A stretch of DNA of 28,282 nucleotides from Tieghemiomyces parasiticus (Eukaryota > Kickxellomycota > Dimargaritomycetes > Dimargaritales > Dimargaritaceae), in assembly GCA_027575765.1 (NCBI GenBank), contig JANBPT010000617.1:1-28282 (forward strand), in the 5' to 3' direction. This document shows, one piece after another, positions 18,331-28,282 of the stretch (position 1 is its first letter; every line of letters starts with the position of its first letter). The notes below the pieces were generated by a model. It was not told the DNA's origin. It ran no database searches and saw only the letters and a program-made list of their open reading frames with translations. A program made the position numbers and the translations under genes.

Positions 18331-21300
18331 TGTTTGGCGGGACTGAGGGAGTAGTGTGGGACGAGGGGACAAGGTATGTTTGGGCTAACGCGCGAGGGCG
18401 GGGAAATGAGCAACGTGGGCAGGGAGAAGGTGGGGTCAGGAAGTGGTGGTGGGTATGGGTGGGCGATACGATACAGGTGGAACTCGGGTACGGGTTTCAG
18501 GGACCGGTTCGGAGCGAAGGAGGCGACAGCGAGGCGGGAGGCACCTGACGGGAGAGGGGCAAGGTCGGGTGTAGCCGAGGTAAGCGCTGTGTGGGCACTG
18601 TGATGCAAGTTGCGTAGGTGAGGGGACGCTGAGCTGGAAAATGCCAAATGTAAGGCGGCGGGGTTGCAAACCGCTGAACAATGGCGGACGGGATGCACGG
18701 TGCTGCAGGACGGGTAGATAAGGATACCGGGGCTTGCGATATCAGAGGCCTAGGCACGTGGTCAACAGGCTATGGACGGGTGGCGGAGTCCTAGCAAGGA
18801 GAGTAAGGCTCTGATTGTGGGCGTGAGTGCGGCGTTGAGCGGATACGGAAGGAGGGTGATGAATGCACACCAAAGCGGTTGCGCGGAAGTGAAGTATAAT
18901 AATCAGAAAAGGGAATGGTGCTTGCTCGCTCACCCAGTGTCGCCGGAGCCTGGCTACTTTATATACGCCCCGCCCACACGGCCCTGCTCCCATTGGTTTA
19001 CCATTCTTTTCCTGCTCGAATGCCCTGCGCTATGCCGTCACGACGGATATGGTGCATGTCAACAGCGGAGTGAGTGGGGAAATGGGTGATGGGCAGGCCG
19101 AGCGGGACTCCAAGGGAAAAAAAACACGCATACAAAGGGGGGGGAGAGGAAGTTTTTTCGCCGGTCACACAAGCCACAGCTGATATAAACTGCTCTAATC
19201 CAATCAATGTGGAGCCCACAGGTGTTGGTAGGAGTGGGGGAATGGCCTGGCCGATTGTATGCACGTACTTCTTCTCCCGTGCACCCTGCGGTCACCTCTT
19301 TACAGGCTAGCAGCTGCATAGTGGTCCTGAGTATTGGCGGGTGGTTCTGGCCGTATTCCCATATATCTCAAATGTCAGGCGGAATGCCTTACGATTATGT
19401 TTCTTTTTTTACCTTGGGCTCGCCTGTTCCGGTGGGCCCTACCCCCCTCATCTTGGAATTATAATATGCGCCCATGGCGTGCTAGGGGCCATCTATCGTC
19501 GCTTATCTTGAATGCTCAGCCTCCCCCAGAGAATCGGGTGATGTGTCCTCCAGATTGGCGCAAAACTGGCCGTGCTTATAGAGCCTAAAATGTATGCGCT
19601 ATGTTATAGTTTTACGTCATGCCTGGCGAGCCTGGGGATCCATTACATTCTGCATGGGTGGCGATGATGCTGTAGCGTAGGGAACGGCGGGGCGCCAATG
19701 ATATCCGTTGCGTAGGGATTACATGCTACCTACCATTCCACCCTCTCCGTCTTTCCGAGCTGCTCCGCCTCTCCGGTTCCGCATTGCTCCACCGCCTTTG
19801 TCTCCTCCCTTGCCGTTCGCCCTTCCTACCGAATCCGGAGCTGTATCCAGCCTAGCCAATGATGATTGCCGTCGTCGTTAAAGTAATTTCCGCTCACCGG
19901 AACGTATAATTAGAACCTGTAGACTCGGGTTGTGTGTGACCTCCATCTCTCCTCGAACCCCTCCGAGCTCAGCTGGTGGATTCGTAATCGCCTGGGGCCA
20001 AGTACGCAGCAGCGCCTTAGATAGTATGCAGCTGCTGCAGTGCGTATACGGCGCGACCAATGCCTAATGCATTTATCGCAACAACATGTATCTATCTATG
20101 CACACTCAGACGCTAGCCTGGAACCCACAGTAACCAAGTGGCTCGCCGTGCCGGGCGAATCGCGGGCCGTGACTGGTTCCTGGTCGCCGCCACGTATGCC
20201 CACATTTTCCCCAGATACCAAATGTAGATCATACGCGACACTCTTCTACACCATTGGGTCACCGGGAAAGGCGTTAGTAATGCACATTCACCACGGCACG
20301 CACGAATTTCTGGTTCAGGTAAATGTACCTGACTAATGGGGCGAGCCAGGGCGCGTGACTAGTCAGAGCCGCCAGCGGGCTACACACGTAGTCATCATCC
20401 GCCCATTCAGCTGTCACCTTATATCCTGTCCCGTTACCAGTGCCGGCATCACTTTAGTAAGCCTTGTTTTTCGCTGGCTGGCTTTCAATGGCACTGGATG
20501 ATCGGCTACCGATTGGTCAAGCGTGTCAAAAAAAGAAATAGAAAAGGTGGCCACCTCCAATTCGCACAATGGCCCGGTTTGATGGTTATATGGAGGCTAC
20601 ACACGACCCATCGCCACCCTAACTTTTCGCCCGGTCTTGCCCTCGTCTCTGGCGGATTCAAAGCAATCAACAGGGTTAAAAGCACTCTCCCCTATTTGTA
20701 TTGACAGCGGCGTAACACGGACAGCGCCCCCGCTGGAAAGGGAGGTCAGACCCTCAACTCGATAGCCCGTCGCAACCTCCCAAGGGTGCCGTTTTTTATG
20801 TCCTAGCACCTTCATCTATCGATATAAGCGCCAAACCCTTAAAAGTAGGACGAGGCAACAGCCAAGCTCTGAAACACAGCAAGGCCCAAGATCCACATTA
20901 TAAAGGCGCTGCTGGGGCTTTGGAATGCGGTGAGAAAAGGTGTTAATTAACTGGCAGTCATTACCTGGCCAAGCGTATGCTAGATGCTGCATGTCCATTT
21001 TGGCCCAATGCCGTCGATGCTTGAGGCTATCTATTCGCAACGGCTGCCGGTGGCATCCACCTGTCGTCCTCAGTTGTAGATTGCCTTTGTGTACATACTA
21101 ATTCCATTCACGAGTCAGGCGTTCATCCACCGGGTACACAAGGTTGTTCGGAGGCCCCGCTGGGCACAAATTGGCTGGACACCCTTACACAAATGAGCAC
21201 CCCACATATATGGTAAGTGACAAGTCAGGCTAACGGCGGTGGTGGGAAAAGATACCACAGGGTGGGTATGATGGGGTGGTACCTAGCGGTGGGCCTCGGT

Positions 21301-23794
21301 CGCACGGAGGCGCGTTTGTACTGGGGAACCCGCGAGCTGTTCCAATGTATTCGCACTCCCAGCAGCTGGCCGGTCGCCGTGTTGACGACTGACCGTCGCC
21401 GCCTTTCACAGGGAATGCCATCAGGAGCCGTCGGTAAATTAGACGTATCCATAACTAGAAGCCGCGGAGGACAATGGGTAGCGCGATGGATCGTACCGAC
21501 CAGGCTTTCCGCGCCGCAATCCCGCGGTGGGCTGGCTGCTGGCTTGATGCCGTGCCTCGCGGGCTGGGATGCGTCGACACCCGATTGGTGATATTGGAAT
21601 CGAAAGGTGGCGTGGCCGGTGTTTCCGAATGACTCCCTATTCCATCCTACTATTTATTGGCCAGATGTGACCACCGGCGGTTCGGCTAGGGAAGTCGGCG
21701 GTGAAATCTTGGCGTCTCAACCTGCGGGGCCGTAGTCCTGTTATGGGTCGGAGCATGTTGGAAACGGCCAGCGTCGAAGCCGCAGTGGAGGGTGGTGGTT
21801 GGAGTCGACGCCACATTGTAAGCACCAGGCAATCCGTCGCCGAGGTGGCCTTTGGGGTTGTGGGAATGGGAGCAGGCAGAGCCAGCACTAACCACTGCCG
21901 CACAGAGACCCTGACGTAGTAGCGGGTTGGGGTGGGGCGGGTCCTAATGAATTGAATGCAGTCATTTACTCACTGTTACCCAAAGTCACAGCCAAAACAG
22001 GCGTACCCCTGGCAATGACATGTTGGAAAGTAGGGTGCCGAACCGATGGTGTGCATGAGTTGCTGAGAATCGACGCAGGTCAGTCCCCCCCGTGCCCATG
22101 ATTCATCGTCTCCCAGTCCTACCGCAGAGTAAAGTGGAACTGGCATGGACCCCTGGGCTTAATAGTTGCCTCGACTCCTATCCGCCGTCGGCCAGTGTCC
22201 CTATGGGGTTTCTTTATCCAACCAAGTGTACCTCACAAGGAGCAACCGGAACCCAGAGCAGCAGGCTTCAAGCGTTGAGGGCGTGGCGTCCATGCACCCC
22301 TCACGCCGGTCCTACTGATAGGCCGTTAGTCTGGTGGCGTACGCCCCTCCGGCCGAGCCGACCTGTTGCGCTCGCCGGCCTTAACAGGCTCCCTATCTTT
22401 CTTCTCGATACAGGGTCCCAGTAAAGGAAGCTGCGCGCTGGGAAACTGGGGATGATAAAAATGCAATTCTGCAGATGTAGCCCAGTCATACCAGACACGC
22501 CGAGTCGTTTGCTAGAGCCCAATCCCGAGTCGGGGGACATCCCTGCGGTTCCAGTCGTCACTTTCTACCGTCCCATACTGGCACTATTTACAAGGCCCCA
22601 GACTTTCCACTTTGCTCATATTTATCACAGCCAATGCGCAGCTTCTCATTCTACAAGCGTACTTCCGGAACCACAGATTACGGACGATCCGTTCAGGACA
22701 TTCTGCTAAACTGAACACTGCTGCTCCTTGCTACACCACAATACACACAGGGTTGGCTCTTCCCTGTTCAACCCGTGGTTATCCCAAAGGCCACCGTCCG
22801 CTTGATCATCCATTAGTCATCGTCGGTGAGCTTGACGGGTGGAGGATCTCTAGACCCCTCCTGGAGGCAGCTCTACGGCTAAACAATGGGCAGATCACAC
22901 AAGTCGCCTGTGCCTCTTCTATTGCCATGTGCCGCGTACTGCGCAATGGCCTGGAACTATGCAACTTCGTCAATTTTGGGGCCTCTCCAAATCTCATTCC
23001 CAGGAGAGCCTCGTCGAGGCGAGTGGCCGTCGGGTAGACCCTCATTGAATGGTGAACGAGGTCTGGATCCCACTTTACCGGGTTCATGTGCTGATTATAG
23101 TCACCAGGTATGGTGCCCTGGGGGAATATCTGGGCCGGTTACGCGGTGCTTTGGGCCCACCTGGGACTCGGTGCTCGCTAAGCTCTAGCCCGGCGGTGTT
23201 AAGATCTACCCTGGTTGGAGGACTGAAATAGTACGCCTGAGTAGTTTAGGATAGAGGTGACTACTGGGTATACATTATGGGCAGCAAAAGCCTCAAAGCA
23301 CAACCACCACCTGGAAATGACAGCGCCTGTGGTAGACTGGGGAAAAGTGACGAAAGATAACCAAGGCCAGGTGGTGTGACCACGAGGGGTTGGGATAGGG
23401 CGGAGAGTGGGGCATAACTAGCTTCCCTCTCTCCTCCCGTTAATGATAATCCCACCACTCCCGGAGCTCCCCCCCCCTAATGGGCAGCGCAGGGTAGGTG
23501 GAGTGGGCACCGTGAAGAGACGGGGTGAAATGTCACGAGCGAGGAGTCCGCGTAAGCATTCCTGCCCATTCCACCCAAAACATATTCCCCACTAGCCAAC
23601 CTTGGCATTGTAATTTTTTTGCTGGAGCCTTTCACCTTTCCACAGCACCCCAAGCCCCTCGCCTTCGAGATCTCTAGACAGATCATTCTATCCCTTTCCT
23701 CTAACCGTTCTCGAGCGCTACCATTCGCATTCCGTCATTTTGACTTCTCCTCCGCAATCCAGCCAATTCGGCCACCGCCCATATCGATTTCACC
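18331..23794. other. 5.5 kb gene-poor stretch
   Basis: I find no supported gene here. Open frames on both strands are short, mostly lack an ATG, have no matching splice partners and show no motif I know. The left 600 bases are pyrimidine-rich on the minus strand and may be distal hexokinase promoter. A TATA-like TTTATATA occurs at about 18959-18966. GC content is lower than in the neighbouring genes. Longer frames such as 21217-21591, 22092-22424 and 22612-23037 (all plus) have no reverse-transcriptase, integrase or DDE signature visible to me. The 3' end (about 23600-23794) is pyrimidine-rich and is the KGD2 leader. Old transposon debris is the likeliest content, but this is inference. Confidence 0.4.
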
Positions 23795-25697
23795 ATGTCA
23801 CTTCGCGTATTGCACCGTGGTGCCCGCCCGGCCCTCCGCACGTGGACCACCGCGGCCGTTGCTTCCTCTTCAACCGCCACCGCTGCCAGGTGTTACTGGG
23901 CCAAGGCCGCTGCGACCATCTCTTTAAAGTAAGTCTCCGCCGGGCCAAGCTGTGAGGACGGTGTACTCGGTGGCAATGCGCCACCGTTGGCGTCAGAATG
24001 GCCAATCCATCATAGCGGGGCCGCTGGCCAGAAAGTGACTAGTAAAAGACCTCGGGTGGATTTGCCGGCTGGCCTCCAGCTGCGCTGGTTACTGAGCCGC
24101 AAGTACCCGTAGCGAATCTCTGGCATGCGCCAATCCGGCGACCACCGCGCTTACCAGTACCGTCTCAGGGTGTCGTAAAGCTAACCTTGTGTTCTCCACC
24201 GCTTCGAATTGCTTCGCGACTACCCACCTCCCTTTAGGCCCACCACTTTGCTGTCGCACACGCACGGCGCTCAGCTTCAGCACACCCGCTTCTACGCCGA
24301 CAAGACTGTCAAGGTCCCCCAAATGGCCGAGTCTATCACTGAGGGCACCCTAAAGCAATGGACAAAGCGTAAGTACGATAGAATGCAAGAAGCCATACCA
24401 ATCTAACCACTTTATGGTTGGGTAGGCCATCATGGGCAGCCGTGTCAACCGCCCCCTTTTAGCCCGCACCCTCTGGAATGTTGGACGGCCCACCCTGTCA
24501 ACCAGGGGCTGTACTGCAGCCACCGGCTAGCTCGCAGACTTTTCATAGCATTCTAAATTCCAACCGTCTTCCTTCCGTACCCGTCTTTGAACTATAGAAA
24601 TCGGCGACTTTGTTAAGCAGGACGAGGAGGTGGCCACTATCGAGACCGACAAGATCGACGTACCTGTCAACGCCCCGACTTCGGGTATCATTAAAGAGGT
24701 GTTCGCCCAGGAGGAGGATACCGTCGCCGTTGGCGCCGACCTCTTCCGTATGGAGGAGACCGACCAGGCCCCCGAGGGTAGCAGTTCCGCTGAGTCGAAG
24801 ACCGACGAATCCGCCGCCCCGGCGAAACCCGAGGCTAGCCAGACAGCCGAGCCGTCCAAGCCAGCTGTTCCCGAGTCCAAGTCGGCCCCGGCCCCGTCTG
24901 CCACGATGGCCCCGCCAGCTGCGGCCAAGTCCACCCCGCCACCGTCCACCCCGGCGCCTGCCGTCAGCAGTAGTGGCCCCACCTCGACGGCGCCAAGCCG
25001 CGGCGAGCGCCGCGTCAAGATGTCGCGTATGCGCCTGCGCATCGCCGAGCGCCTTAAGGAGTCCCAGAACGCCGCGGCATCGCTCACGACCTTCAACGAG
25101 ATTGACATGACCAACCTGATGGCGATGCGCAAAGAGTACAAGGACGCCGTCCTCAAGAAGTACGGGGTCAAGCTGGGGTTCATGTCGGCCTTCGTCAAAG
25201 CCTCTGCCTACGCTCTGCGGGAGGTACCCGAGGTGAACGCGTCAATCGAGGGCGACCAGATTGTCTATCGCGACTACGCCGACATCAGTGTGGCGGTGGC
25301 GACGCCCAAGGGCCTGGTCACCCCGATCCTCCGCAACGCCGACCAGATGTCGTTCGTCGGGGTTGAGCAGACTATCAGTGAGCTGGGTGCCCGGGCGCGG
25401 GACAACAAACTGACCATCGAAGATATGGCCGGCGGAACCTTCACCATCTCCAACGGCGGCGTGTTTGGCTCCCTCTACGGCACCCCCATCATCAACCTCC
25501 CCCAGTCGGCCATCCTGGGTATGCACGCCATCAAGGAACGCCCCGTGGCCGTCAATGGTAAGGTCGAGATCCGTCCCATGATGTACGTCGCCCTCACATA
25601 CGACCATCGCCTCATCGATGGGCGTGAGGCTGTCACGTTCCTGGTGAAGATTAAGGAGATTGTCGAAGACCCTCGCCGTCTGCTGTTGGAGGTGTAA
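23795..25697 (+). CDS. KGD2: Dihydrolipoyllysine-residue succinyltransferase, E2 of 2-oxoglutarate dehydrogenase (three exons)
   Basis: Exons 23795-23928, 24238-24368 and 24598-25697 (donors GTAAGT and GTAAGT, acceptors CCTTTAG and ACTATAG) give 454 residues. It transfers succinyl groups from the lipoyl arm to CoA in the TCA cycle, in the mitochondrial matrix. The N-terminus is an Arg/Ser/Ala/Thr-rich presequence ([19 protein letters not shown]) running to about residue 60. The lipoyl domain is about 66-143: [17 protein letters not shown], then ETDKIDV with lipoyl Lys107; the second intron splits it. A Pro/Ala/Ser/Lys linker spans about 145-223, with no E3-binding domain, as usual for this E2. 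The catalytic domain runs from about 225 ([16 protein letters not shown]) to the end. It includes [20 protein letters not shown] and the active-site motif DHRLIDG with His425 and Asp429. The end is [10 protein letters not shown]. All key residues are present and the length is typical. The leader is pyrimidine-rich and the start context is ttcaccATG. Confidence 0.96.
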
Positions 25698-26777
25698 CGG
25701 GTGACAGCATACTATTACGTGGTCAGGGTGCCAATCTCTGAGTAGGACCTCCCCTCCCCCCTCCTTCTTCTACTCTTACCTTACTTTCTCGTCTATCGTC
25801 CAAAGCCGTGGCCTCTTCCTTCACTTCCTTTGTTCCTTCTGGATTAATCTCACGAGACGAAAGCAATCCTACCTTTCCATCCTCCCCCGCCCTGCAAGTA
25901 CCGCTTACCTTCCCTCGTCACATTTCTGAATGCCGTTCTTATTAACTAAAGCTCCGTCCTAGTCCTATTGACAGTTGTGAAGGATCTGCTTCGGTCGTGC
26001 TGCTAGGGATAACCTTATTAGCGATTCCCCACGGCCACCCCGCCGGTGGATCCTAAGTCATAGGTTAACGTGAGCTACTCGAGGGTAGATCGTAAAAAAG
26101 CGCAAAGGCACGTGGAGTTGGTGCCGCAGAATGTAGTGCGTTCGTTAGGCTATCGGTTTGGTAGGGATTATCCACGTGACCACTAGTGAGCGGTACGGAT
26201 GGATATGCGCAAGACGACGGGGACACAATCTAGGTTTCTGAGTAACCTACAGCGCTGATAGCTAATTAAGTGCTTGGCCGACTGTGCCTGGTGAGGGCGT
26301 GGTGGGCCAGCGGTGTTCCAGGGTGGTGGTTATAGGCAGCCTACCACAAGTTGTGATGATGAGGGCCCTGGCACTTGCGGCTCAACAGTTCCCTAGGGAA
26401 GCACTACGACTCGCTACGAAAGTTTTCCCGAACTGCTTCCAAGTCTCCTTTCCCCCCTCTCTCCTATTCAGACGCCGCTCTTGCCCACCCTTGGGGGCTT
26501 GTTTCAGGCCTAGGCGTCGCCTGCCGTTGCCACCAATTGTCACTTTGCTTACATTTTTTTTTTCTAATCTTCCTCACCGCGTCTCCTACACCCTCCTCCC
26601 CTTTCATACCTTAGAGGTTGTCATTCAGAAGGGGTTCATTTCTGCGCTCTTCCCTGTCTTTCCAACGTCAACTTCTGATACTCTCTGCACTAGAATCGCC
26701 GATATATTCTCCTTCGTATCCAACACCCCCCTCGCCGCCCACCTACCATTTCTCACTCGCTTGCGGTTACCTCAATC
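25698..26777. other. KGD2 3' flank and spacer
   Basis: The first 200 bases are pyrimidine-rich and then AT-containing, compatible with the KGD2 3' untranslated region. Nothing codes convincingly in 25900-26430. From about 26430 to 26777 the plus strand is strongly pyrimidine-rich with T and C runs, as seen upstream of the other plus-strand genes here, which hints at a gene start just to the right. Confidence 0.4.
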
Positions 26778-27203
26778 ATGCACTCTAGCTCTATTGCCTT
26801 CACTGAGTCCTCCACCTTTTCAGGTCTGGTGAATCCGGCTGCTCTTTTGGCTGCTGCTCACTCTAAACGCCAGGTCCCTGCACTGTAGCGCAGGGTGCAG
26901 TACTCCCACTCACCTCACTTCATTACCTCGTGCGTCGTACCGACCTCTCCTATTATGGACTAACAACCCCCTCGCGTTCAGCGTACCACCCTCACCACCA
27001 CTCTACTCGGTGCCAATGCGTTCCCTTAACAGCCCCTGAGCGGCTTATTGGCAAGTGCCGCAGCTGGACCATCCCCGGCCATGTCTACCGAGAGTTTGGA
27101 CTCGCTGTTCACCACCACCGCCTATTCTTGTGTCTACTCCCGATCACCCTCACCCATCTCCCGGAATTCCGCACAGCATCTGTCTGCCGATTATGACTGG
27201 TAG
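26778..27203 (+). CDS. Tentative small two-exon gene, unrecognised protein
   Basis: An ATG at 26778 behind a long pyrimidine-rich tract opens MHSSSIAFTESSTFSGLV and NPAALLAAAHSKRQ, up to 26873. Joining to 27033-27203 after an acceptor (CCCTTAACAG) keeps the frame (phase 0, 159 nt intron). It gives 88 residues ending in SRSPSPISRNSAQHLSADYDW and TAG. The protein is Ser/Ala/Thr-rich with no signal peptide, membrane segment or known motif. In its favour are the leader, the ATG, an A/S-rich composition continuing across the gap, and a GACTAAC branch-like site at 26958. Against it is a poor donor (CAG|GTCCCT) compared with GTAAGT elsewhere in the window. The unspliced frame has three stops (26886, 26961, 27027), so without splicing it would be a broken frame. 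Confidence 0.3.
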
Positions 27204-27924
27204 GCCGAGTGGCGTTCATTTTTGTGCTAACGTCTTGAGGGTTGATGAAGACTGAGCACCCATGACCTCAGAGCCGATGGAATGCATTAAAGTCATCAAT
27301 TTAATAGTGCTATGTCCTCCCTACCTTTGTCGTTTGTTTACTGTTAACCATATTGTATATCATGACTGCAACAGTGGATACTCAAATACCCCGACCGCAG
27401 AAGAAGACTGGGAGGGGGTCTTGCAAATCACGACCTCAGCACACCGGAAGTACTTCCGCCTCCCTATCAGTACCCATTGGCTAGCCCAGGCGACCCACGG
27501 TTGCTCACCAGGACACCGTGACTTCATCGGTAACCCAAACAACCCAGAGACTCGGTTGAAGAACCAACATCCCCTGGTTCTATAAGGTCAATAAAGCTAC
27601 CTAATATTAGCCATCATACCTTGCATTTGACGCCAATCTAACCGATCCTCGAGTCTCTACCTAGCACAGCAATCTAACGGCAGTATAATTGATCCACTCT
27701 GTCCAAACAATTTAGCTGGGGTCAATCAAGTCGCGGTCTTTGGATGGTATTGCCCATGCCATTCCTTTCCAGTTGGGCCAATACCCTCTAGAGATCCCCT
27801 TTTAATGTGCGCGCTGTGGTTACAATCGCCTTTGGCGACATGACCCAGTGGATTGGTGGGCGGGCCAATATTAGTAAATGCATGAAACAGTCGACCCAGA
27901 GCCACCAATCCTAAAAATGTCATA
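27204..27924. other. Spacer, no confident gene
   Basis: An ATG-started plus-strand frame at 27262-27585 (107 residues) has no recognisable motif and an AT-richer composition than the genes of this window; I do not call it. The rest is AT-rich with AATAAA-like strings near 27590, which could be a 3' end signal for a plus-strand transcript. Confidence 0.35.
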
Positions 27925-28176
27925 TTGGAGGTGTCCGGTCATGGTGGCTACTTAAAAGGCACATCCGAACAACGGGAAGCGATTGCTGAGGTGGCCGGCC
28001 TTAGCTTTTTAGATGGACATCGGTGGTATCAAATCCAGCGAGTTGCCTTTTGTGGTCGATTTAAATGCCTTCACAATGATAATTTCATTGAAGCATTGAT
28101 TGGTGCTGCATTCCCGCCTCCGTGCACCCCCTATCATAGCTTGACCCCAATCAATGATGGCCTACCTATTTGGTAG
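27925..28176 (+). other. Open frame near the right edge, possible exon
   Basis: An 83-codon frame starts at TTG, not ATG, and ends in TAG. It is protein-like in composition: SGHGGYLKGTSEQREAIAEV is followed by AGLSFLDGHRWYQIQRVAF and an acidic/aromatic stretch with few low-complexity runs. It uses AT-ending codons more than the housekeeping genes here, so it may be foreign or decayed. No acceptor with good context and no partner exon were found in the window. The family is not recognised. Confidence 0.25.
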
Positions 28177-28282
28177 TCTGCATTATCCAGGTTTCACACT
28201 TTTACCTACAGGTGCCTCCAATTATTTTGAGGATTTCTAAGTCAAATTAGTTTTATTCAATATAGCTGCCACCACTCTGTAC

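Noticed and set aside
21217..23037. Retrotransposon polyprotein fragments
   Set aside because: No YxDD reverse-transcriptase, zinc-knuckle, protease or integrase signature could be found in any frame, and no flanking long repeats were visible.
1..28282. CRISPR arrays, tRNA or rRNA genes, defence or biosynthetic clusters
   Set aside because: No regularly spaced repeats, no tRNA B-box in a cloverleaf context and no rRNA-like conserved blocks were seen; the recognised genes are unrelated housekeeping functions.

Overview
The window is nuclear DNA from a fungus. Genes are compact and GC-rich and have short spliceosomal introns (GTAAGT/GTAGGT donors, CTAAC-like branch sites, YAG acceptors). The pyrimidine multienzyme has the fungal layout: glutaminase, CPSase, a dead dihydroorotase-like domain, then aspartate transcarbamoylase. 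The other recognisable genes are ordinary eukaryotic housekeeping genes. An early-diverging fungus is possible, but the sequence alone does not settle the lineage.

Left part (1-6 kb): the 3' end of an unrecognised acidic/coiled-coil protein (+). A decayed mariner-type transposase follows, at about 1.6-2.34 kb. Then come LSM7 (-, three exons) and, divergent from it, an unrecognised 102-residue three-exon gene (+), and then mitochondrial ribosomal protein uS17m (-, two exons).

Centre (6-18.3 kb): URA2/CAD (-, one 7.3 kb exon, 2432 residues) and a hexokinase (-, one exon, 479 residues). Between them lie about 3.2 kb with weak coding hints on the minus strand: a proline-rich open frame with a consensus splice donor inside it, and a protein-like terminal exon.

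Right part (18.3-28.3 kb): about 5.5 kb in which I recognise no gene. Next is KGD2, the dihydrolipoyl succinyltransferase of 2-oxoglutarate dehydrogenase (+, three exons). The last 2.5 kb hold only a tentative small two-exon gene and an open frame near the right end.

Functionally this is a mixed housekeeping neighbourhood: pyrimidine synthesis, glycolysis entry, the TCA cycle, mRNA decay/splicing and mitochondrial translation. There is no operon logic and no sign of a defence island, gene cluster or integrated virus. The points most worth a second look are the mariner relic, two substitutions in the hexokinase sugar-binding signature, the RGG-like N-terminal tail on LSm7 and the unassigned small genes. 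I did not find a convincing new biological system.
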